Origin: Lactiplantibacillus xiangfangensis | Lineage (GTDB): Bacteria; Bacillota; Bacilli; Lactobacillales; Lactobacillaceae | Length of the DNA stretch: 64,000 bases | Assembly: GCF_001438845.1 (NCBI RefSeq) | Contig: NZ_JQCL01000055.1 | Coordinates: 1-64,000, forward strand | Direction of reading: 5' to 3' | Shown here: piece after piece, positions 54,312 to 63,505 of the stretch | Numbering within the stretch: position 1 is the stretch's first letter | Layout: every line of letters starts with the position of its first letter | The notes under the pieces: generated by a model | Databases searched by the model: none | What the model saw: the letters and a program-made list of their open reading frames with translations, nothing else | Told to the model about the DNA's origin: nothing | Position numbers and translations under genes: made by a program

Positions 54312-54350
54312 ATGGTTCAAGGGTTGCTTTTTCCCCTTGAACCATTTTTT
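54312..54350 (+). terminator. Terminator between ndh2 and eetA
   Basis: A 12-bp stem (54312-54323 against 54334-54345) is followed by six T. It lies 30 bases past the ndh2 stop codon, so eetA-eetB-dmkB depend on read-through or a weak promoter of their own. Confidence 0.75.
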
Positions 54351-54376
54351 ATGCAACGAAAAAAGGAGGGCTGGCG

Positions 54377-54868
54377 ATGAAGAAATTACGGGCGACCGCA
54401 CGAGTGCTAAGGCGTTACGGCGGCATGATCCGACCTTTTGACATTGTTATTATTGTTGCCTTAATTATTTTATCGTTTACCCCAATAGCAATTTTTTCAT
54501 ATCAGCAAAAACAACAAGCCCAACGTGCTGAACAAATCGCCAAACGACAGGCCAAGAAAAGTCGGACGGATTATACCGCGGTTGTTTCTCATAACGGGAC
54601 CGTTTTAAAGCGGGTCAATTTAACGACTTTGACCAAGACAAAACGCTACACCTATCGCGCTAAGGATGGCCACTATAATACCGTTACGTTTGAACCTAAA
54701 CGCGTCGCGATTACCAAGGCTAACTGCAGTGATCAAGTCTGCATTCGGCGAGGCTGGATTACTAAACCAGGCCAAACGATCGTCTGTTTACCGCATAAAG
54801 TCCTGGTTGAAATCAAGTCAGGGTCCGGACACGTTAAGTCCGGCGGTAACGGGCTAGTTACGGAGTAA
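54377..54868 (+). CDS. eetA: EetA, NusG-domain-II membrane protein
   Basis: This 163-residue protein has one N-terminal helix (DIVIIVALIILSF) and an external NusG domain II-like part with paired cysteines in ANCSDQVCIRRG and IVCLPHKVLVEI. This is the pattern of EetA in the FLET system, where it is needed for electron transfer together with EetB; its precise role is not known. ATG 54377 is preceded by AAAGGAGG. It is 6 bases from eetB. Confidence 0.87.
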   Translation: MKKLRATARVLRRYGGMIRPFDIVIIVALIILSFTPIAIFSYQQKQQAQRAEQIAKRQAKKSRTDYTAVVSHNGTVLKRVNLTTLTKTKRYTYRAKDGHYNTVTFEPKRVAITKANCSDQVCIRRGWITKPGQTIVCLPHKVLVEIKSGSGHVKSGGNGLVTE

Positions 54869-54874
54869 AAACTA

Positions 54875-55444
54875 TTGAATAATTCATTTGGACAATCAAA
54901 TAAGACCCATCGGAATATTTACATTGCCCTCCTAGTTGCTCAAGGGGTGATCATCGGAATTTTAGAGCGAATGATTCCCTTCCCGTTCGCCTTCGCACCG
55001 GGAGCCAAATTGGGGTTAGCTAACTTAATCACAATTGTTGCCATCTTCACATTGTCCTTTCGCGACGTGATTACGCTGACCTGGTTACGACTGATTCTAA
55101 CCGCATTACTGGGCGGAACAATGTCAACGTTCCTGTACAGCTTTGGGGGAGCGTTTCTGAGCCTGTTTTCAATGCTCCTAGTTAAGTTGCTAGGGCCAAA
55201 ACGGGTCAGTATCATCGGAATTTCAGCAACTGGGGGCGTGATGCACAACGTTGGCCAACTATTAGTGGCGAGTCTGATTGCCCAGACGTGGACGGTCATG
55301 CTATACCTCCCGGCCATGTCAATCATCGGAATCGCAGCCGGCATTGCCTTAGGGATTGCCGCGAACTACTTATTTACACACGTGACAATTCTAAGCTACT
55401 TGCGGTTTAAGCGCACCAAGCACCCAAGTAAAACAAAGGAGTAA
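54875..55444 (+). CDS. eetB: EetB, Gx transporter / heptaprenyl synthase component I-type membrane protein
   Basis: This 189-residue hydrophobic protein with about six helices is of the family once called heptaprenyl diphosphate synthase component I. It is now seen as an ECF S-component-like fold. ERMIPFPFAFAPGAKLGLANL and GGVMHNVGQL are typical. The start is TTG 54875, with GGAG 9 bases upstream and no better ATG. It sits between eetA and the prenyl synthase gene, as in other FLET loci. Confidence 0.86.
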   Translation: MNNSFGQSNKTHRNIYIALLVAQGVIIGILERMIPFPFAFAPGAKLGLANLITIVAIFTLSFRDVITLTWLRLILTALLGGTMSTFLYSFGGAFLSLFSMLLVKLLGPKRVSIIGISATGGVMHNVGQLLVASLIAQTWTVMLYLPAMSIIGIAAGIALGIAANYLFTHVTILSYLRFKRTKHPSKTKE

Positions 55445-55450
55445 CATTTT

Positions 55451-56443
55451 ATGCAATCGGCAACGCAATTACACCCAATTTGGCGTGATTACCCGGCCAT
55501 GCAGCCGGAATTAACCAAGGTCATGCAGCTTATGACCGATAACATTAACATTAAAGACAGCGCCATTTCTGACGCGATTATTGATATGATTCACAGTGGT
55601 GGTAAATTACTACGGCCAGCGTATTGTCTGCTATTCTCATCGTTTAAGGATACGGACCGCGACCGGATGATTGCCCTGGCAGCCTCTTTAGAGACGCTCC
55701 ACACGGCAACTTTGATCCACGATGACATCTTGGACGATTCCGAGTTACGTCGGCACCGCGCGACGATTCAGCAGCGTTTCGGTAAGGACGTCGCGGTCTA
55801 TGCCGGCGACTATCTATTCGTCGTGGTTTTCAAAATTCTGGCTAAGTATTCAAGCAGCTTCAAAAGTATTCAGGTCAATTCTGAAAACATGGAAAAGATT
55901 TTGGTCGGTGAGGTTCAGCAAAAGGACCGCCACTACCATATCGACATTACCATGGATCAATATAAGGAACAGATTCAAGGCAAGACGGCCGAACTCTTTG
56001 CGCTCAGTTGTTTCTTAGGCGCCTTTGAATCTGGTCAAAGCACCCTCTTTTCACAGCGAGCCCGTAAAGCCGGCATGGCAATCGGGATGGCTTTCCAAAT
56101 TTTAGATGATATTCTCGATTACCAAGAAGACAGTCAAGAAATTGGTAAGCCAATCTTAGAAGACGTCGCTGAAGGCGTTTATACGTCCCCCTTGATCTTT
56201 GCCTTACAAACGGACGCACGTCACGATATCTTGCCACTGATGCGGCTTCAGGGTGCCATTACAGACGCTCAGCGCCGGGAATTACAGCGGATGGTCATTG
56301 ATGCTGGTGGGGTTACGAAAGCCCAACAGCTCGCTGAAAAGTACACTCAGGACGCCTTGCACATTTTGAACAAGCTTCCTGATAACCCTGCTAAAGATAA
56401 CCTCATTCAATTAACCACGCAATTATTAACTCGGCATAACTAG
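55451..56443 (+). CDS. dmkB: Polyprenyl diphosphate synthase for the FLET quinone (DmkB)
   Basis: This 330-residue trans-polyprenyl diphosphate synthase has the first aspartate-rich motif HDDILDDS near residue 94 and the second LDDILDY near 220, with GGKLLRPA near the N-terminus. It would make the isoprenoid tail of demethylmenaquinone for Ndh2. The prenyltransferase DmkA is not in this window. It lies 6 bases after eetB and ends at a clear terminator. A housekeeping menaquinone-tail role is also possible. Confidence 0.88.
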   Translation: MQSATQLHPIWRDYPAMQPELTKVMQLMTDNINIKDSAISDAIIDMIHSGGKLLRPAYCLLFSSFKDTDRDRMIALAASLETLHTATLIHDDILDDSELRRHRATIQQRFGKDVAVYAGDYLFVVVFKILAKYSSSFKSIQVNSENMEKILVGEVQQKDRHYHIDITMDQYKEQIQGKTAELFALSCFLGAFESGQSTLFSQRARKAGMAIGMAFQILDDILDYQEDSQEIGKPILEDVAEGVYTSPLIFALQTDARHDILPLMRLQGAITDAQRRELQRMVIDAGGVTKAQQLAEKYTQDALHILNKLPDNPAKDNLIQLTTQLLTRHN

Positions 56444-56463
56444 CCGAATCACTTTACTATCTG

Positions 56464-56494
56464 AGCTGACCTCTTCTTTGAGGCCAGCTTTTTT
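56464..56494 (+). terminator. Terminator of eetA-eetB-dmkB
   Basis: AGCTGACCTC (56464-56473) pairs with GAGGCCAGCT (56480-56489) with one mismatch, and a T-run follows. Confidence 0.8.
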
Positions 56495-56506
56495 GTATAT
56501 CTATGC

Positions 56507-56535
56507 CGTTCCAGCGGGCAGAACCAGTGTGCTAT
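56507..56535. repeat. Truncated copy C of structured repeat family 1
   Basis: These 29 bases match the left end of the elements at 9621 and 21680 (core GCAGAACCAGTGTGCTATG). The remaining 150 bases, including the right arm, are missing. Like the full copies it lies right after the terminator of a plus-strand gene, in the same orientation. Confidence 0.7.
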
Positions 56536-56708
56536 GTCGCCTCCACTAGTTATCAATTAACCAGACTATTTAACGGTCAGAATATTATCCACATCATAAC
56601 CACACACACCTGTCAGCAACTAATAACCAGAAGATAAGGTTCTATATGTATTTTCTCTTTAACCTGCTAACTAACTCCTCGTTACATTGTAGTTAGGGCA
56701 CATTTTAG

Positions 56709-56892
56709 GCTGGAATGATTGGCAATGGAATCGTCGTGGCGGTACGGTTAAATTGGTGGGGTTGCCAATTTAACCGTACGGAACATCAATGAGACTTGCG
56801 TGCTGTTTATGCAAGTCTCATTGATGAGGTTAGTGACCGCTTTTCAGGCACTAACCGGTTCCCATGACGATGGAATTACCAATCATTCCAGC
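56709..56892. repeat. Cloverleaf-like structured element, family 3
   Basis: The 184-base element has a perfect 14-bp outer stem (56709-56722 against 56879-56892) and a second 10-bp stem with one G-U (56730-56739 against 56862-56871). Three perfect arms follow: 15 bp (56742-56756 against 56765-56779), 16 bp (56784-56799 against 56811-56826) and 8 bp (56828-56835 against 56849-56856). No coding frame is present. The rest of the gap from 56444 to 57115 holds terminators and repeat copy C only. Confidence 0.8.
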
Positions 56893-56920
56893 TGGAAAAC
56901 AACGACAATAAAAAAATGTA

Positions 56921-56960
56921 CAAAAAAACCGTTAACCCAACATAGAGTTGGACTAACGGT
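56921..56960 (-). terminator. Terminator of the ribosomal alpha operon (after rplQ)
   Basis: A 14-position stem with a central mismatch (56928-56941 against 56947-56960) has an A-run on its left, a U-run on the minus strand. It lies about 155 bases past the rplQ stop codon. Confidence 0.75.
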
Positions 56961-57115
56961 CTTGGTTGGCTAGCGCCAAAAAAAATCACTTAAGATTGCG
57001 ATACGCCATCTATGTTAACCATAAATAACTTCCGAACTAGACTTGGAAACTCAAAGAGTAACCATCATCATAGCGTCCGTCAATCATCAATCCCAGTGAT
57101 CCGTAAAACAATTAA

Positions 57116-57499
57116 CTAGTCAACAAGTTCCAAGACTACCATTTGTGCACCGTCTCCACGACGAGGCATAGTCTTGTAAATTCGTGTGTACCCACCATTG
57201 CGGTCAGTGTATTGAGGACCTAAGTCACTAAATAACTTTTGCAAAGCGGTTTGTACAGCCACGTTGTCGCCATCTTCTTTAACATCGGCAACGACGTCAC
57301 GCATAAACGTAGCAGCTTGACGACGGGCGCTTAAATCACCCTTCTTTGCCAAAGTGATCATCTTGTCGGTAGTTGAACGAACTTCCTTAGCACGTGCTTC
57401 GGTAGTTTCGATCTTACCATTAACGATTAATGAAGTCGTTAAATCACGAAGTAAGGCACGACGTTGTGAACTTGTACGTTGTAATTTACGGTAACTCAT
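57116..57499 (-). CDS. rplQ: Ribosomal protein L17
   Basis: This 127-residue L17 (bL17) begins [20 protein letters not shown] and ends with the basic and acidic tail typical of the family. It lies 21 bases after rpoA and is the last gene of the cluster here, where ecfA1 would normally follow. Confidence 0.97.
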   Translation of the reverse strand: MSYRKLQRTSSQRRALLRDLTTSLIVNGKIETTEARAKEVRSTTDKMITLAKKGDLSARRQAATFMRDVVADVKEDGDNVAVQTALQKLFSDLGPQYTDRNGGYTRIYKTMPRRGDGAQMVVLELVD

Positions 57500-57520
57500 G
57501 AACGGATATCCTCCCTTGTA

Positions 57521-58465
57521 TTAGTCTTCTTTGCGTAATGATAACCCGAGATCAGCTAATTTTGCTTTAACTTCTTCGAGTGACTTGCGTCCAAGGTTGC
57601 GAACCTTCATCATATCAGCTTCAGTTTTGTTAGTTAATTCTTGGACCGTGTTGATACCAGCACGTTTCAAGCAATTGTATGAACGAACGGAAAGGTCTAA
57701 CTCTTCGATCGTCATTTCTAACATTTTTTCCTTATGCGTTTCTTCCTTCTCAACCATCACGTCAGTGTTTTTAGCTTCATCAGTGAGATTTACGAAGATT
57801 GAAAGGTGATCAGTCAGGATTTTGGCTGATAGACTAATGGCTTCACTTGGAGTGATTGAACCATTTGTCCAAACGTCTAAGGTTAACTTATCGAAATCAT
57901 CACGTTGACCAACCCGCGTGTTTTCAACTTGGTAGTTGACACGTTCGATTGGAGAATATAATGAATCAACAGCTAAAACGCCAATTGGCATATCATCTTC
58001 ACGATGTTTGTTATCCTCAGCGGAAACATAACCACGACCAGTATTAGCGGTCATACGCATATGGAAGTGTGCACCATCCGCTACAGTACAAATTGCTAAA
58101 TCAGGGTTCAAGACTTCAACGTCCGCATCACCAATGATATCACCGGCAGTAACGTTCGCTGGACCCTTAACGTCGATTTCCAACGTCTTGGTTTCGTCTG
58201 AACTTAACTTAAGCGCGATCTTCTTCACATTCAAGATGATAGCCGTAACGTCTTCGGTTACGCCTTCCACCGTTGAAAATTCGTGGAGAACACCGTCAAT
58301 TTGAATACTAGTAACAGCAGCGCCAGGTAAAGAAGAAAGAAGAATCCGACGAAGTGAATTCCCTAAAGTTGTACCATAACCACGTTCAAGTGGTTCTACA
58401 ACAAACTTACCATAGTTGTCGTTTTCATCAATTTTATGAATGTTAGGTTTTTCAAATTCAATCAT
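57521..58465 (-). CDS. rpoA: RNA polymerase alpha subunit
   Basis: This 314-residue alpha subunit has an N-terminal dimerisation domain (residues 1-230, with [20 protein letters not shown]) and a C-terminal DNA/activator-binding domain (about 245-314, with [16 protein letters not shown] and [16 protein letters not shown]). Its position between rpsK and rplQ is standard. Confidence 0.98.
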   Translation of the reverse strand: MIEFEKPNIHKIDENDNYGKFVVEPLERGYGTTLGNSLRRILLSSLPGAAVTSIQIDGVLHEFSTVEGVTEDVTAIILNVKKIALKLSSDETKTLEIDVKGPANVTAGDIIGDADVEVLNPDLAICTVADGAHFHMRMTANTGRGYVSAEDNKHREDDMPIGVLAVDSLYSPIERVNYQVENTRVGQRDDFDKLTLDVWTNGSITPSEAISLSAKILTDHLSIFVNLTDEAKNTDVMVEKEETHKEKMLEMTIEELDLSVRSYNCLKRAGINTVQELTNKTEADMMKVRNLGRKSLEEVKAKLADLGLSLRKED

Positions 58466-58551
58466 TCTTATCTTTTACCCCTTTCAAAACGCGTGGTGCT
58501 TAGTAGTTGTGCGCACAAAATGAAGTTTGCCCTCAAAATGAACGTCACAGA

Positions 58552-58941
58552 TTAAACACGACGACGCTTTGGAGGACGAGAACCATTATGAGGAACTGGG
58601 GTAACATCGCGAATTGCGCTAACTTCCAAACCAGTAGCTTGTAAAGCACGGATAGCAGCTTCACGACCTGAACCAGGTCCCTTAACAGCGACTTCAACAA
58701 TCTTCATGCCATGTTCCATTGAGGCCTTAGCAGCAGCTTCTGCGGCCATTTGAGCAGCAAAAGGTGTTGACTTACGTGAGCCCTTGAAACCTAATGAACC
58801 AGCTGATGACCATGCAATGGCGTTCCCTTGCATATCAGTGATCATAACAAGTGTGTTATTAAACGTTGAATGGATGTGAGCCACACCGGATTCAATGTTC
58901 TTCTTTACCCGACGACGACGGGTTGTCTTTCTAGTTGCCAT
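58552..58941 (-). CDS. rpsK: Ribosomal protein S11
   Basis: This 129-residue S11 (uS11) shows [33 protein letters not shown] and the C-terminal [18 protein letters not shown]. The gap of 86 bases to rpoA is longer than its neighbours' gaps. Confidence 0.98.
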   Translation of the reverse strand: MATRKTTRRRRVKKNIESGVAHIHSTFNNTLVMITDMQGNAIAWSSAGSLGFKGSRKSTPFAAQMAAEAAAKASMEHGMKIVEVAVKGPGSGREAAIRALQATGLEVSAIRDVTPVPHNGSRPPKRRRV

Positions 58942-58965
58942 AAAATTCGAAAACCTCCCTTATAA

Positions 58966-59331
58966 TTATTTTTTACGTCCAGCGATGCTGACCTTTTTAC
59001 CCTTACGAGTACGGGCGTTGTTCTTCGTGTGTTGACCACGAACTGGTAAACCACGACGATGGCGCATCCCACGGTATGAACCGATTTCTTGCAATAACTT
59101 GATGTTTAAGCTGACTTCACGACGTAAGTCACCTTCAGTTTTATAACCGTCAACGACGGCACGGATCTTATCTTCTTGATCAGGAGTTAAGTCACGTACA
59201 CGAACGTCTTCTGAAACACCGGCTTCAGCAAGGATCTTCTGTGCAGAAGTGTTACCGATACCGTAGATATAAGTCAAACCAATGACAATACGCTTGTCAC
59301 GTGGTAAGTCAATCCCTTCAATACGAGCCAT
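58966..59331 (-). CDS. rpsM: Ribosomal protein S13
   Basis: This 121-residue S13 (uS13) shows [20 protein letters not shown] and the C-terminal [20 protein letters not shown]. It lies between rpmJ and rpsK in the standard order. Confidence 0.98.
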   Translation of the reverse strand: MARIEGIDLPRDKRIVIGLTYIYGIGNTSAQKILAEAGVSEDVRVRDLTPDQEDKIRAVVDGYKTEGDLRREVSLNIKLLQEIGSYRGMRHRRGLPVRGQHTKNNARTRKGKKVSIAGRKK

Positions 59332-59358
59332 TAATATTTCACCTCCGAATTATTTGAA

Positions 59359-59478
59359 TTATTTACCTTGGCGTTGCTTATGCTTTGGGTTAGCAGAGCA
59401 AATAACCATTACGCGGCCCTTACGGCGAATAACTTTACAGTGTTCGCACATTGGCTTTACAGATGGTCTTACTTTCAT
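59359..59478 (-). CDS. rpmJ: Ribosomal protein L36
   Basis: This small gene encodes 39 residues starting [20 protein letters not shown], with the zinc-binding pattern CxxC...C...H of the C+ form (C11, C14, C27, H33). A GGAGG site precedes ATG 59478. It lies between infA and rpsM as expected. Confidence 0.96.
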   Translation of the reverse strand: MKVRPSVKPMCEHCKVIRRKGRVMVICSANPKHKQRQGK

Positions 59479-59513
59479 GAATTTTACCTCCTATAAGGTA
59501 CGAAGTGTCGGTC

Positions 59514-59732
59514 CTACTTGAAACGGTAGGTAATCCGGCCCTTAGTTAAATCATAAGGTGACATTTCGACCGTAACCTTGTCGCCAGGTAAGATCCGAAT
59601 GTAATGCATCCGAATTTTACCCGAAACATGTGCCAAGATTTCAGCGCCGTTTTCAAGTTCAACCTTAAACATTGCGTTAGGCAACGTTTCTTTAATAGTC
59701 CCTTGAATTTCGATGACGTCTTCCTTTGCCAA
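59514..59732 (-). CDS. infA: Translation initiation factor IF-1
   Basis: This 72-residue OB-fold factor has the standard sequence from [19 protein letters not shown] to [19 protein letters not shown] precedes ATG 59732. The 177-base gap to adk shows no clear feature. Confidence 0.98.
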   Translation of the reverse strand: MAKEDVIEIQGTIKETLPNAMFKVELENGAEILAHVSGKIRMHYIRILPGDKVTVEMSPYDLTKGRITYRFK

Positions 59733-59909
59733 GTATGTGTCCCTCCCTTATTATATGGTTTCGTGCTGCCACGTATTTGGTTCGCTTTTCGAACCAGTCA
59801 TTGCTAATCATAATATTAAAATAGTATTAAATCAGTCAACGGCTAAACCTGAATAAGTTTATCACAACGGCATTTGAAAAGCAAACGTCGCCCTTTAGGA
59901 ACCCAGTTA

Positions 59910-60569
59910 TTAAAGGTTATCAAGAATGGTTTTAATATCCTTGTAAACATCATCAATGTCGCGGTCACCGTCAACATTGTGTAATAAGTTTTCTTTTTCG
60001 TAAAAATCGATTAATGGTGTGTTCAACTTAACGTTGACATCCAAACGATTCTTAACGGTTGCAGGCTTGTCATCTTCACGTTGATAGAAATCATGACCGC
60101 CACACACGTCACAAGTACCTTCAACTTTAGGCTTGTTGTAGATCTTGTGGTAAGTTGTCCCACAAGTCCGACAAATGAAGCGACCGGAAAGCCGTTCAAC
60201 TAAAACTTCTGGTGCAACGTGAATATTAATCACGCCGTCCAAAGGTTTGTTGAGGTCTGCACCGATTTGCTTCAAGGCATGTGCTTGATCAATGTTACGA
60301 GGATAACCGTCAAGCAAGAAACCATTTTTCGTATCCGCTTCAGCTAACCGGTCACGGACGATGCCATTTGTGACTTCGTCTGGAACCAAGTTACCAGCAT
60401 CGATATACTTTTTGGCTTCAAGGCCCATCTTAGTTTCGTTCTTAATGGCAGCCCGGAAGATATCCCCCGTTGAAATATGCGGAATATCAAAATCTTCGAG
60501 GATCTTCTGAGCTTGAGTACCCTTACCGGCACCTGGTAGACCCATTAAAATCAGGTTCATTGTTCCCAT
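59910..60569 (-). CDS. adk: Adenylate kinase
   Basis: This 219-residue kinase makes ADP from AMP and ATP. It has the P-loop [11 protein letters not shown] near the N-terminus and a zinc-type lid with four cysteines (CRTC and CDVC). AGGAGG lies 8 bases before ATG 60569. The adk after secY order is standard. Confidence 0.97.
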   Translation of the reverse strand: MGTMNLILMGLPGAGKGTQAQKILEDFDIPHISTGDIFRAAIKNETKMGLEAKKYIDAGNLVPDEVTNGIVRDRLAEADTKNGFLLDGYPRNIDQAHALKQIGADLNKPLDGVINIHVAPEVLVERLSGRFICRTCGTTYHKIYNKPKVEGTCDVCGGHDFYQREDDKPATVKNRLDVNVKLNTPLIDFYEKENLLHNVDGDRDIDDVYKDIKTILDNL

Positions 60570-60625
60570 GCTTTTTTCCTCCTAAAAGTACAAATGTGCT
60601 GAGTTTCCCCAACACATTCGCTTGA

Positions 60626-61921
60626 TTAACGGATAAAACCGACATAGTCGCGTTTCATCATTAATCCTTTAATTTGACGAATAGTTTCAAGGGCAACCCC
60701 GACAACGATTAGTAAACTAGTCCCACCTAAACCAATTGATTCATCTAAGCCCCAAATATCGGAAGCTAATAATGGAATCAAGGAAATTAACCCAAGGTAG
60801 AGGGAACCAACCGTACTTAACCGCATCAACAATTTTGAAACCCAGTCTTGAGTATCTTTACCTGGCCAAACACCAGGAATATAGCTGCCCTGCTTTTGCA
60901 AGTTCTTGGACAGTTTTTCAGGGTTAACCTGAACAAACGCGTAGAAGAACGTGAAGAGCACAATCAGTACAGTGTATAGGATTGCACCGACCGTAGACTG
61001 CATATTAAAGACGTTACTCATGATCTGGTACCAAGTTTCATCACCATGACTGGCTTGGAAACCTAGCAAAATCGTTTGAGGTGTTGCAATGAAGGAACTC
61101 GCGAAAATAACGGGAATAACCCCGGCAACGTTCACCTTCAGTGGTAGGTAACTACTGTCAGGTGCACCAGCTGCACGACGAGTGTATTGAATTGGAACAC
61201 GGTCATTGGCTTGTTCAACCCACGTTACAAACATAACGATGATCAAAACAATCAACAATAACCCTACTACAAACAACCCACTTTGCCACCATTGATCTTT
61301 GGCTACGTTAACGAATTGTTCTTGATAAATTTGGTAAATCGAAGTTGGGACGCGGGCAATGATTCCGGCGAAGATAATAATGGAAACCCCATTACCAATC
61401 CCACGGTCCGTAATCATATCCCCCATCCAAGTGGTTAACATTGCCCCACCAGTTAGGATAATCCCAATTGTGAGGTAAGTGCTAATACTTGGGTTGTTAA
61501 CTAATTTAAGTTGACTAAGGGAGTTAAACCCAGCAGTAATCCCAATCGACTGAATGAAGGCTAAGACGATGGTCAGCCAACGGGTCGCTTGATTAAGCTT
61601 CCGTCGCCCAACTTCACCTTGTTTGCCCCATTCAACAAACTTAGGAACGATATCCATTTGTAACAATTGAACAATGATTTGTGCAGTAATGTAAGGGGAT
61701 ACCCCCATAGCAAGGATGGAATAATTTGTTAAACCGCCACCACTGAATGTATTCAACATACTTATCAGCCCTGATGACGCAACCGACTGGAGCGCTTGCG
61801 CATTAACACCAGGAACTGTGATATAAGAGCCAAGACGAAATACAATCAAAACGCCCAATGTGAACAGAAGTTTATTCCGAATATCCTTAACTTTGAGAGC
61901 GTTCTTCATGGTAGTCAGCAA
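60626..61921 (-). CDS. secY: Preprotein translocase subunit SecY
   Basis: This 431-residue channel subunit has ten helices; FRLGSYITVPGVN, the plug region and QATRWLTIVLAFIQS are typical. The frame starts at TTG 61921, where GAGGTG lies 7 bases upstream; the ATG four codons later is too far from that site. It lies 1 base after rplO. Confidence 0.97.
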   Translation of the reverse strand: MLTTMKNALKVKDIRNKLLFTLGVLIVFRLGSYITVPGVNAQALQSVASSGLISMLNTFSGGGLTNYSILAMGVSPYITAQIIVQLLQMDIVPKFVEWGKQGEVGRRKLNQATRWLTIVLAFIQSIGITAGFNSLSQLKLVNNPSISTYLTIGIILTGGAMLTTWMGDMITDRGIGNGVSIIIFAGIIARVPTSIYQIYQEQFVNVAKDQWWQSGLFVVGLLLIVLIIVMFVTWVEQANDRVPIQYTRRAAGAPDSSYLPLKVNVAGVIPVIFASSFIATPQTILLGFQASHGDETWYQIMSNVFNMQSTVGAILYTVLIVLFTFFYAFVQVNPEKLSKNLQKQGSYIPGVWPGKDTQDWVSKLLMRLSTVGSLYLGLISLIPLLASDIWGLDESIGLGGTSLLIVVGVALETIRQIKGLMMKRDYVGFIR

Positions 61922-61922
61922 A

Positions 61923-62354
61923 TTAGATCACCTCAGTTTTACCGCCAGCAGCTTCGATTGCCGCAACAGCGGTTGCGGAGAACTTGCTTGCCTTAACTGT
62001 TAACTTTTTGTTGAGTTTACCATTACCAAGAACTTTAACAGCAGAACTCTTTTTAACTAAGCCAGCTTCTTTTAATGATTCTGGTGTTACTTCGGCACCA
62101 TCATCAAAACGGTTCAAGCTGTCAAGGTTAACAACCGCATATTCTTTACGGTTGATGTTAGTAAATCCACGTTTAGGAATCCGACGGTACAATGGCATTT
62201 GGCCACCTTCGAAACCTACACGAACTTTACCACGCGCCTTTTGACCCTTTTGGCCACGACCAGAAGTCTTACCTTGGCCACTTGAGTCACCACGACCAAT
62301 GCGACGACGTGAAAAACGTGAACCTTCACTTGGTGTTAATTCATGTAACTTCAT
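61923..62354 (-). CDS. rplO: Ribosomal protein L15
   Basis: This 143-residue L15 (uL15) has the Gly/Arg-rich N-terminus [20 protein letters not shown] and the C-terminal domain with [17 protein letters not shown]. It lies between rpmD and secY. Confidence 0.98.
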   Translation of the reverse strand: MKLHELTPSEGSRFSRRRIGRGDSSGQGKTSGRGQKGQKARGKVRVGFEGGQMPLYRRIPKRGFTNINRKEYAVVNLDSLNRFDDGAEVTPESLKEAGLVKKSSAVKVLGNGKLNKKLTVKASKFSATAVAAIEAAGGKTEVI

Positions 62355-62385
62355 TTAGTAGGCACCTCCTCTTTGAAAATTTTAA

Positions 62386-62568
62386 TTACTTAACGATTTC
62401 AACATCGATCAAGTGAGCGATGTGAAAGATTTGTCCGCGAGTTGCTGCGTCATCAGGCTTGATAACTGAGCTGTTAACCCGGCCAAGGCCTAATTCCTTA
62501 ACAATTTTACGTTGCTTAGGAAGACGATGAGCTGCGCTGCGAACTAAAGTGATCTTTAATTGAGCCAT
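62386..62568 (-). CDS. rpmD: Ribosomal protein L30
   Basis: This 60-residue L30 (uL30) shows [24 protein letters not shown], the short bacterial form. It lies between rpsE and rplO. Confidence 0.97.
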   Translation of the reverse strand: MAQLKITLVRSAAHRLPKQRKIVKELGLGRVNSSVIKPDDAATRGQIFHIAHLIDVEIVK

Positions 62569-62584
62569 GTTGTTTGTCCTCCTA

Positions 62585-63085
62585 TTATTCAGCTAAATGG
62601 TCAGCTGAAACGCCACGTAAAGCGGCAACTTGTTCAGCAGTCTTTAAGCTCTTCAAGCCTTCAAACGTTGCGCGAACAACGTTAACAGGCGTGTTTGAGC
62701 CAAGTCGTTTACTAGTAACATCATCCACACCGGCTAATTCCATGACGGCACGAACGGCGCCACCAGCGGCAACTCCAGAACCTTCAACGGCAGGCTTAAG
62801 CAAAATGCGGCCACCGCCGAATACACCAAGCGTTTGATGAGGAATGGTGGTACCAACCATTGGTACAGTGATCAAGTTCTTTTTAGCAGCTTCGGAAGCT
62901 TTCCGAATTGCTTCTGGAACTTCTTGAGCCTTACCAGTACCGAAACCAACGTGTCCTTTGTGGTCTCCAACGATTACTAACGCAGCAAAACGTAGGCGAC
63001 GACCACCTTTAACAACTTTGGTAATCCGGTTGATGGCAACAACATTATCGTCAAGATCTAATTTTGATGGATCAATGAAAGTCAT
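62585..63085 (-). CDS. rpsE: Ribosomal protein S5
   Basis: This 166-residue S5 (uS5) has [22 protein letters not shown] and [15 protein letters not shown] segments of the double-stranded RNA-binding and C-terminal domains. It lies 20 bases after rplR. Confidence 0.98.
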   Translation of the reverse strand: MTFIDPSKLDLDDNVVAINRITKVVKGGRRLRFAALVIVGDHKGHVGFGTGKAQEVPEAIRKASEAAKKNLITVPMVGTTIPHQTLGVFGGGRILLKPAVEGSGVAAGGAVRAVMELAGVDDVTSKRLGSNTPVNVVRATFEGLKSLKTAEQVAALRGVSADHLAE

Positions 63086-63105
63086 ATGGTATTATTCCTC
63101 CTTTG

Positions 63106-63462
63106 TTAGAATTTAAGTCCGTTTTCACGAGCGGCTTCAGCCAAGGCTTGAACCCGACCGTGATATAAGTAACCGCCACGATCAAAGACTACGTCTGAGA
63201 TCTTCTTTTCAGCAGCTCGTTTTGCAACAACTTCACCGACGGACGCTGCCTTTTCGGTCTTGTTGTTACCTTTAACTTCGCTATCTAAAGTTGAGGCACT
63301 TGCGAGCGTTACACCCTCTACATCATCAATAACTTGAGCGTAGATGTTTTTGTTTGAACGATAAACATTTAAGCGTGGGCGCTCAGCAGTACCAGAAATC
63401 TTACCGCGAACACGTGCGTGACGACGTTGACGTGTTTTGTTTTTATCTGGTTTTGAAATCAC
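63106..63462 (-). CDS. rplR: Ribosomal protein L18
   Basis: This 118-residue L18 (uL18) starts at GTG 63462 with AGAGGTG upstream; a GTG three codons earlier overlaps that site. [20 protein letters not shown] and a C-terminal [20 protein letters not shown] are typical. Confidence 0.97.
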   Translation of the reverse strand: MISKPDKNKTRQRRHARVRGKISGTAERPRLNVYRSNKNIYAQVIDDVEGVTLASASTLDSEVKGNNKTEKAASVGEVVAKRAAEKKISDVVFDRGGYLYHGRVQALAEAARENGLKF

Positions 63463-63505
63463 AATAGTCACCTCTATATATTAGTATGGACAGCTTTAAG
63501 CTGCA

